From the NCBI GenBank assembly GCA_964440345.1, contig CAYTSA010000101.1:1-13334 (forward strand): a stretch of DNA of 13,334 nt. The letters are read 5' to 3'. Source of the stretch: CAYTSA01 sp964440345 (GTDB lineage Bacteria > Desulfobacterota > Desulfovibrionia > Desulfovibrionales > Desulfovibrionaceae). This document shows positions 1-5,064 of the stretch, one piece after another (position 1 is the stretch's first letter; every line of letters starts with the position of its first letter). The position numbers were made by a program, and so were the translations under genes. Under the pieces are notes generated by a model that ran no database searches, had not been told where the DNA came from, and worked only from the letters and a program-made list of their open reading frames with translations.

Positions 1-13
1 CTACAGGTCAGGG
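1..13 (+). repeat. 13-bp end repeat, left copy
   Basis: CTACAGGTCAGGG occurs as the first 13 bases and again, in the same orientation, as the last 13 bases of the window (13322-13334). A chance match of this length at both ends is very unlikely. It may mark a circular or artificially closed sequence, or a repeat at which the assembly broke. Confidence 0.8.
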
Positions 14-71
14 AGGAGTTGCCTCAGATTAATACTCGCACGATACGTTACATTATTACGTCATAGTGTAG

Positions 72-92
72 GGGCGACCCTTGCGGTCGCCC
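72..92. repeat. GC-rich palindrome, REP-like intergenic element
   Basis: GGGCGACC (72-79) and GGTCGCCC (85-92) form a perfect 8-bp inverted repeat around the loop CTTGC. The flanks (GTAG before, GCCC after) resemble a family of dispersed intergenic palindromes of the form GTAGGGGCGACC-loop-GGTCGCCC that I recall from many bacterial genomes. The stem is visible in the sequence. Family membership and copy number are from memory and cannot be checked from one copy. It lies downstream of uppP, where such elements often sit. Confidence 0.6.
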
Positions 93-232
93 GCCCTTAT
101 GTTCATCTTGACGCTCCATTGAGCAAGGCGGCGACGCCTCGTTGGCGATAGGTTTCGTGACTGCAAACACAATCTATCTGTTTGGTTTACCAAACACAAC
201 GAGTTTTTTTGTGGTGGATCATGGTCGACCGG

Positions 233-1027
233 TCACGGCCAGAATAGCAGGACCAACGGAGCCAGCACCAGCCGGTACCAGGCAAAGGGCCGCAAGGTAA
301 CGCCCTGCAGCAGCCGGATGAAGCCCTTTACTGCGCCCCAGGCGGCCACAAAGCTAACGACAATACCTACAGCGAACAGGGGCAGGTCCGACCAGACCAG
401 AAATTCCAGGCTCTTGTACAAATCATACCCTGTGGCCGCAACCATAATAGGCACGGCGGCCACAAAGGAATACTCCGCCGCCAGCTTACGGCTAGCCCCA
501 CAGAGCATACCGCCCATGATGGTGGCGGCAGCCCGGGAAAAACCCGGCCACAGCGACAAACACTGGAACAGTCCCACGCCCAGGGCCAGGCCCGGCGTCA
601 CGTCGTCCAGCGTAAAGGCCCGGTCTTTGGGTTGCCGCCGTTCCACAACCAGTATCATCACAGCGCCTATGCCCAGCGCCCAAGCCACAGTCTGGGGGCC
701 AAAAAGCCGCGTTTTGATGAACTCATGCGCTACAAGGCCCAGCACGCCAGCCGGCAGACAGGTGATGAACAGCAGCCACAACCCCCGGAAACCGGAAAAG
801 GGCTGCTCCGGGTCTTTGCGCAACAGACCGAGGAACCGGTCGCGGTACATGACCGCCACAGCCAGAATGGCTCCCAACTGGATGACCACTTCAAATGTTG
901 CGGCCCGCGGCCCGGTAAAATCCAACAAATGGCCAGTCAGAATAAGGTGGCCAGTGGAGGAGACAGGCAAAAACTCCGTCAATCCCTCTACGAACCCCAT
1001 AATGACGGCGATAAGCAGCATGTCCAT
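233..1027 (-). CDS. uppP: Undecaprenyl-diphosphatase UppP (BacA)
   Basis: This is an integral membrane phosphatase that converts undecaprenyl diphosphate to undecaprenyl phosphate, recycling the lipid carrier for peptidoglycan and other surface glycans. High activity gives bacitracin resistance in the family. The 264-residue length is normal. The first signature is clear: E14 and E18 in GFVEGLTEF, followed by PVSSTGH with S23, S24 and H27. The second signature is PGFSRAAAT (161-169), keeping S164, R165 and T169 but carrying alanines where the usual motif has Ser-Gly-Ala. The protein is hydrophobic throughout with several membrane spans. The start is supported by AGGAG nine bases upstream of the ATG. 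The gene is divergent from the 60-residue ORF/lptFG cluster, across a 235-bp spacer. Start, length and both motifs make this a secure call. Confidence 0.95.
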   Translation of the reverse strand: MDMLLIAVIMGFVEGLTEFLPVSSTGHLILTGHLLDFTGPRAATFEVVIQLGAILAVAVMYRDRFLGLLRKDPEQPFSGFRGLWLLFITCLPAGVLGLVAHEFIKTRLFGPQTVAWALGIGAVMILVVERRQPKDRAFTLDDVTPGLALGVGLFQCLSLWPGFSRAAATIMGGMLCGASRKLAAEYSFVAAVPIMVAATGYDLYKSLEFLVWSDLPLFAVGIVVSFVAAWGAVKGFIRLLQGVTLRPFAWYRLVLAPLVLLFWP

Positions 1028-1262
1028 TGGCGGCGGCTCCTGGTTTATTGTGCAGACTCTGGCCGCCTAGAGTATTTTTAAGAAAGTTGCAAGCATCGGG
1101 TGCTTGAGATATTCTTATCTTTTACTGATGTTGCCTGATATTAGGGCCTGCGCGAGCATGGCCCGCCAGCGAGACCAGCGGGAACTCACTTCCCTCGCAG
1201 GCGAGCTGAGCGTAAAGGAAAATTCATGAAGAATTTTCTGTACTCATGAATAAGGAGACCAT
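1028..1262. other. Divergent spacer between uppP and the lpt cluster, structured leader
   Basis: No gene is seen in this spacer. On the plus strand it holds a series of hairpins: CAAGCA/TGCTTG (1090-1106); GGGCC plus TGC around a GCGA tetraloop (1144-1164); CCCGC/GCGGG (1162-1182, which shares bases with the previous stem, so the two may be alternatives); and CTCA/TGAG enclosing CTCG/CGAG (1185-1210). An 8-bp inverted repeat ATTCATGA/TCATGAAT (1222-1229 and 1244-1251) ends one base before the ribosome-binding site of the next gene. I do not recognise a known riboswitch class. It may be a structured 5' leader of the lpt transcript. Confidence 0.5.
1087..1115 (+). promoter_or_regulatory. Candidate sigma-70 promoter for the lpt cluster
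   Basis: TTGCAA (1087-1092) and TATTCT (1110-1115) are separated by 17 bases. Each box matches four of six consensus positions. If used, it would place the hairpins at 1144-1251 in the 5' leader of the lptF-lptG transcript. The match is modest and similar pairs occur by chance in AT-rich spacers. Confidence 0.25.
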
Positions 1263-1445
1263 ATGGCGACTATCATGCCGCAGGGCGAACTGATTCGCAA
1301 GGCTGCGGAATATATACAAGAAAACAAAGACACCAAGCCGTTGCCCAAAGTTTTGGACGACGCAGCCATGCGTTTCAATCTCAGCCCTGCCGAATGTGAG
1401 CGATTGAAGAATTTCTTTTCTGCTTCCAAGAGCTGCGGCGAGTGA
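1263..1445 (+). CDS. Small conserved-looking protein of unknown function, 60 aa
   Basis: I do not recognise a family. The product is 60 residues, charged, without a signal peptide or membrane span, and probably helical. Its C-terminal half (around residues 27-53) has spacing reminiscent of a short helix-turn-helix or helical bundle, with a late cysteine at position 58. It is very likely a real gene because a strong AAGGAG (1252-1257) lies five bases before the ATG and because it sits directly before lptF with only a 10-base gap. lptF itself has no good ribosome-binding site, so translation of this ORF may feed ribosomes to lptF. A regulatory or accessory role in lipopolysaccharide export is possible but is only inference from position. 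Confidence 0.7.
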   Translation: MATIMPQGELIRKAAEYIQENKDTKPLPKVLDDAAMRFNLSPAECERLKNFFSASKSCGE

Positions 1446-1455
1446 CACTGCGCAC

Positions 1456-2727
1456 ATGACTGACGCCACATCTTCCTTTGCCGGGCAGCCGCCCAAGGAC
1501 GTAGCCCACCGTCCAGGACTGTTGCTGAGCAGTTGCCTGCTCGCGGAAATAGCCCAGATTTCCGGGCTATGCCTCGTATCTTTGCTCACTCTGCTGCTAG
1601 CCGGACGCATTCTGAAGCTGCGTGACATGTTCTTGAACCTGGACTTGGGTCTGCTGGAGCTAGGCATGCTTTTTGTTTTCCTCAGCCCCTTTTTCCTAGT
1701 GCTACTTGTGCCTATTTCTTGCATGATGGGGGTGTTCCTCACTTTTTTGCGCATGAACACGGACAAAGAACTGGCTGCGCTCAAAGCTGGAGGCGTAAAT
1801 TTATATCAACTACTGCCAGCGCCGATCGTGTTCTCCCTGTTCTGCGCCGGAGTCACCCTTATCGTGTCGCTCTACGGCGTCTCCTGGGGAATGAATAATT
1901 TTCGCGAAACAGTCATGGACTACGCCCGCACCCGCACTCAACTGGTGCTCCAGCCTGGCGTCTTTAACCAGGATTTCCCCGGGCTCATGGTCTACGCCCG
2001 CCAAGTGGACCGGGAAACGGGAGTTCTCACGGACGTCATTGTAGAGGACAGAACCCGCGAGGACATCACCGCAGTGATCACTGCCCCGCGCGGCGCTGTG
2101 GCCACAGACTCAGCTCAGGGGCAAATTCTCTTTGCTCTGGAAAACGGCACGGTCTATCGCCAGCAACGGGCGGACCTGAGCGTGCTCAGCTTCGGCACAT
2201 ATACGGTACGGCTAAACCTGGAAAAACTGCTCAAGCGCTTGAACCTGGGCGAGGCGCAGCCTAAAGAGTTTTCCTGGTCCAGGCTGCGCCTGCTGGCGGC
2301 CATGAAGCAGCCGCCGGAGGGCCGGAACGCAAATTTTCTGCGCAAGGTCCGTGTTGAGTTGCATAAACGCTGGTCGTTGCCAGCTTCGTGCCTGGTTTTG
2401 GGATTATTTAGCCTTCCCCTGGCGGCCTCCTTTGGGGGGTTGGGCAGGCAGTACGGCGTGTTGCTGGCTCTAGCCTGCTCCATGGTTTACTACACCTTGC
2501 TCTCCCTGGGCTTCAGCCTGGGTGAATCTGGCGAGCTGTCCCCAGCGGTGGGGTTATGGCTGCCCAACGCCGTTTTTCTGGCCGTGGCCCTGGCAAACTT
2601 ACACATGGCCAACGAGGAACGAGCCCTGCGCGTGGTGGACCGGCTGCGGCACATGCGGTGGCCTTTCAGCAAGCCCGACCGTCAGAGTCGCTCCAACGGG
2701 TCTGACCATTCAGGCGGGGAGAGCTGA
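1456..2727 (+). CDS. lptF: LPS export ABC transporter permease LptF
   Basis: LptF is one of two membrane subunits of the LptB2FG transporter, which extracts lipopolysaccharide from the outer leaflet of the inner membrane and pushes it onto the Lpt bridge. The 423-residue protein has the YjgP/YjgQ layout: three N-terminal membrane segments (about 28-50, 65-95, 120-142), a periplasmic beta-rich domain (about 145-300), and three C-terminal segments (about 308-326, 331-353, 362-382). The conserved loop after the second segment, MNTDKELAALKAGG, is the family signature that contacts the LptB ATPase. The ATG is 10 bases after the preceding stop and has no clear Shine-Dalgarno, suggesting translational coupling. 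About 25 polar residues precede the first segment, and a polar tail rich in Arg and Ser follows the last. The next gene, lptG, starts two bases after the stop. lptB, lptC and lptA are not in the window. Confidence 0.92.
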   Translation: MTDATSSFAGQPPKDVAHRPGLLLSSCLLAEIAQISGLCLVSLLTLLLAGRILKLRDMFLNLDLGLLELGMLFVFLSPFFLVLLVPISCMMGVFLTFLRMNTDKELAALKAGGVNLYQLLPAPIVFSLFCAGVTLIVSLYGVSWGMNNFRETVMDYARTRTQLVLQPGVFNQDFPGLMVYARQVDRETGVLTDVIVEDRTREDITAVITAPRGAVATDSAQGQILFALENGTVYRQQRADLSVLSFGTYTVRLNLEKLLKRLNLGEAQPKEFSWSRLRLLAAMKQPPEGRNANFLRKVRVELHKRWSLPASCLVLGLFSLPLAASFGGLGRQYGVLLALACSMVYYTLLSLGFSLGESGELSPAVGLWLPNAVFLAVALANLHMANEERALRVVDRLRHMRWPFSKPDRQSRSNGSDHSGGES

Positions 2728-2729
2728 CC

Positions 2730-3797
2730 ATGCGCGTGCTTACCCGCTATCTGCTGCGCAACAATCTCTTTTACATGTGTGTATGTTTGTTTGCCGGAGC
2801 AGGGATATATCTGCTCATTGACCTTCTCGATCGGTTGGACAACTTTATGGAGGCCGGACTCGGCCCGCTGGTGATTCTGGAGTATTTGGCGGTGAAGCTG
2901 CCGTTGATAATCTCCCAGATACTTCCAGCGGTGTTTCTGGTCTCGCTCATCTTACAGGTCAGCGTGATGGAGCGGAGCAAGGAGTTGCAGGCTTTGCGAG
3001 CTGGTGGCGCGCCGTATTTCCGCCTGGTTGTAGTGTTTCTAGTCTGGTCTGTGTTTTGGTCTGGGGTGCATCTGGGTTTTTCCCAGTTCCTGGGAGTGCA
3101 CGGCGAAAGCCGGGCTTACAAAATATGGAGCGAACAGGTGCGCGGCAGAAACATGGACAACCGTACCCAGGAACATGTCTGGTTCCGAGCCAACGACGCC
3201 GTGGTCAAGCTCAACGAGGTCATCCCAAAGAAGGAAAAAGGCTGGGGGCTTACCTACTACCGCCTGACTGACGACGGGACCAGCGTAGGCCTTATCATCT
3301 GGGCTCGGGCCTTTAACGCCACGGGGGAAAAGTGGACTCTGACGGACGTGGAGACCATGAATCCGGAAGGTTACGTATTTGACAAACGTGAAGAGATGAA
3401 AATGGAGATAGGACAGGACATCAAGGCCTTTGCCGTTATGGACCGGGACGCCAAGCCAGCGCAGCTTTCCTTGTGGCGTCTGGGCGAAGTGATCTCGCGG
3501 TTGCAGGCCTCGGGCTCCAACGTGGAGCTCCTGCGCACTGAATGGCACGCCAAAATTTCCTACGCGTTTTCCATTGTAGTCATGGCGCTGACGGGCCTTG
3601 CCGTGTGCACCTTTGGCCCCAATGCGTACCGCAACGTTGCGATGGGAATGGTTGCTGCGTTCGTATATTATAGTGTTTTTGTCATCTGCACAGCGGCTGG
3701 GGAGAAAGGCTTATGGCCTCCGGCGGCCGCGGCCTGGACGGCCAACATCGGCCTCAGTCTTCTGGCCGGGGGCTGGCTGGCCTGGAAAGGACGCTGA
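2730..3797 (+). CDS. lptG: LPS export ABC transporter permease LptG
   Basis: LptG is the partner membrane subunit of LptF in lipopolysaccharide export. The 355-residue length fits the family. Membrane segments lie at about 12-32, 55-80 and 98-118, followed by a periplasmic beta-rich domain (about 120-265) and segments at about 277-297, 302-322 and 333-352. The cytoplasmic coupling loop SVMERSKELQALRAGG (residues 78-93) is the expected signature shared with LptF. The ATG follows the lptF stop by two bases and has GGGGAGAG a few bases upstream, within the lptF end, so the two are co-translated, as expected for subunits needed in equal amounts. Confidence 0.92.
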   Translation: MRVLTRYLLRNNLFYMCVCLFAGAGIYLLIDLLDRLDNFMEAGLGPLVILEYLAVKLPLIISQILPAVFLVSLILQVSVMERSKELQALRAGGAPYFRLVVVFLVWSVFWSGVHLGFSQFLGVHGESRAYKIWSEQVRGRNMDNRTQEHVWFRANDAVVKLNEVIPKKEKGWGLTYYRLTDDGTSVGLIIWARAFNATGEKWTLTDVETMNPEGYVFDKREEMKMEIGQDIKAFAVMDRDAKPAQLSLWRLGEVISRLQASGSNVELLRTEWHAKISYAFSIVVMALTGLAVCTFGPNAYRNVAMGMVAAFVYYSVFVICTAAGEKGLWPPAAAAWTANIGLSLLAGGWLAWKGR

Positions 3798-3845
3798 ACC
3801 TTCCGGGTCTGCTTCTTGCATCAAATCAACTGACAAGGATGAGCC

Positions 3846-4688
3846 GTGCTCGTTAGCGTTGTCATACCTGTGTACAACCGGGCCGCCATGGCCGCCGAGG
3901 CCGTGCAGTCTGTACTAGCGCAGACTTGGCGTGATCTGGAGTGTATCGTGGTGGACGACGGCTCCACGGACGGAGTCGCCCAGATGCTGTCAATGACGTT
4001 TTCCGACTCACGCTTACGTCTCATCCGGCAGGATAAGGCCGGGGTGTCAGCCGCCCGGAACCACGGCCTGGCCGCCGCCAAAGGGGAAATCTTTGCCTTA
4101 TTGGATTCGGACGATCTGTGGCTGGAGCGCAAACTGGAGCGGCAAATCCTCGCCATGCAGAACCGGGGGTTGGCTGTATGCCAGACCCAGGAGCGCTGGA
4201 TGCGCAAGGGCCGACGCGTGAACCCCATGCGCAAACACGGCAAGGAGGACGGCGATTTTTTTGAAAGGGCCGTGCAGATGTGCGTGATAAGTCCGTCGTG
4301 TGCGGCGTTTACCCGGTCCTTCTGGGAGGACGCAGGGCCTTTTGACGAATCATTGCCGGCGTGCGAAGATTATGATCTGTGGCTGCGGGCCTGCGCCCGT
4401 TACACTGTGGGCCTGGTGGATGAAGAGCTGGCCATACGCCGGGGCGGCCGGCCGGACCAGCTGTCGCAACAGTTTATCGGCCTGGACCTTTACCGCATAT
4501 ATGCGCTGGTCAAACTGCTGCGGGCCGAGCCGCTGACCCGGCCCCAGCGCGCTGCAGCCCAAAGGGAACTGGCGCGCAAGGTCCGGGTGTACGCACAAGG
4601 ATGTCTGAAGCGGGACAAACCAGAAGAAGCCTTGCGCATACGCGAGTATGCGGCGGACGTGCTTGCGCCGCAGGAGATCAGCCCATGA
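3846..4688 (+). CDS. GT2-family glycosyltransferase
   Basis: This is a GT-A fold family 2 glycosyltransferase of 280 residues, cytoplasmic, transferring a sugar from a nucleotide donor. The N-terminus VSVVIPVYNRA, the DDGSTD motif (37-42), the metal-binding DSDD (87-90) and the later ACEDYDLWLR (172-181), whose acidic pair supplies the likely catalytic base, are all present. The last 80 or so residues are helical and charged, without membrane spans. The start is GTG, chosen because AAGGA (3835-3839) lies six bases upstream and an earlier ATG (3839) runs into a stop after five codons. It follows lptG by 48 bases on the same strand, so a role in lipopolysaccharide core or other surface glycan assembly is plausible. 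Donor and acceptor cannot be read from sequence. Its 3' end overlaps the convergent MoaE-like gene by 11 bp. Confidence 0.88.
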   Translation: MLVSVVIPVYNRAAMAAEAVQSVLAQTWRDLECIVVDDGSTDGVAQMLSMTFSDSRLRLIRQDKAGVSAARNHGLAAAKGEIFALLDSDDLWLERKLERQILAMQNRGLAVCQTQERWMRKGRRVNPMRKHGKEDGDFFERAVQMCVISPSCAAFTRSFWEDAGPFDESLPACEDYDLWLRACARYTVGLVDEELAIRRGGRPDQLSQQFIGLDLYRIYALVKLLRAEPLTRPQRAAAQRELARKVRVYAQGCLKRDKPEEALRIREYAADVLAPQEISP

Positions 4689-5040
4689 TTTCAGTTTTTG
4701 ACACAGCTTCCGCCTTGACCTTGTTCAGCAGATCAGACAAGGCGGGAATGACGTTCTCGCGCACGTCGCCAGCCACCACCAGAAACAGAAGGTCGTCGCC
4801 GGGCTGCAAGTCGCCTTCCTTGGCTTCAGCGGCCACTTTAAAAATTCCCTCCCGGGCTTCGATCTCCCGGCAAATTTCTTCAATGCGTTTGCGGTCTGGG
4901 GTAACGTTAACGCCAGTCACCTGGCCGGTTTTTGTGCGGGACCATTCGCGGACAACGCCGTTGTGGCTCAACACCATGCCCACATTTTCAGAGAATCCGG
5001 GCAAACGCTTCATTTCTGCAATAGTCTGTGAAATATCCAT
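4678..5040 (-). CDS. MoaE-like protein (molybdopterin synthase catalytic subunit family), divergent
   Basis: The product is 120 residues, shorter than typical MoaE (about 140-150). The overall pattern resembles MoaE: an early segment FSENVGMVLSHNGVVREWSR, a helical stretch around 48-63, then a beta strand and helix (LLFLVVAGDVRENVIPALSD, 84-103) and a lysine-containing C-terminus. However, the His-Arg pair and the W-K-K-E tail of canonical MoaE are not present as such (VREN at 93-96, SKTE at 114-117), so catalytic activity in molybdopterin synthesis is uncertain. The start at 5040 is preferred because GGAG lies five bases upstream of that ATG. The alternative 11 codons upstream (5073) has no such site and would run into the start of the divergent gene. 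No other molybdenum cofactor gene is in the window. The family call rests on memory of similar proteins in Desulfovibrio. Confidence 0.65.
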   Translation of the reverse strand: MDISQTIAEMKRLPGFSENVGMVLSHNGVVREWSRTKTGQVTGVNVTPDRKRIEEICREIEAREGIFKVAAEAKEGDLQPGDDLLFLVVAGDVRENVIPALSDLLNKVKAEAVSKTEIMG

Positions 5041-5064
5041 GTTGTCTCCATGCAGGAAGGTTAA

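Larger units (their letters stand above)
1..232. other. Non-coding region downstream of uppP
   Basis: No convincing gene was found here. The stretch contains the first copy of the 13-base end repeat (1-13), a GC-rich palindrome (72-92) and a 7-bp inverted repeat TGTTTGG/CCAAACA (179-185 and 190-196). Seven T residues (204-210) follow that repeat on the plus strand after a 7-base gap. The hairpin plus T-run could end plus-strand transcription arriving from the left, but the gap makes it a poor intrinsic terminator. No A-run on the plus strand suggests a terminator for uppP, which is read toward this region. Confidence 0.6.

Noticed and set aside
179..210. Plus-strand intrinsic terminator
   Set aside because: The 7-bp stem is AT-rich and the T-run starts seven bases after it, so it is too weak to annotate as a terminator.
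318..1070. Open frame of 250 codons on the plus strand opposite uppP
   Set aside because: It lies wholly antisense to a clear uppP, has low-complexity Arg/Ser/Pro-rich composition and no family motif.
1140..1215. Known riboswitch or small RNA
   Set aside because: Conserved cores of common classes such as cobalamin, SAM, glycine, c-di-GMP, fluoride and guanidine were looked for by eye and not found. Only generic hairpins remain.
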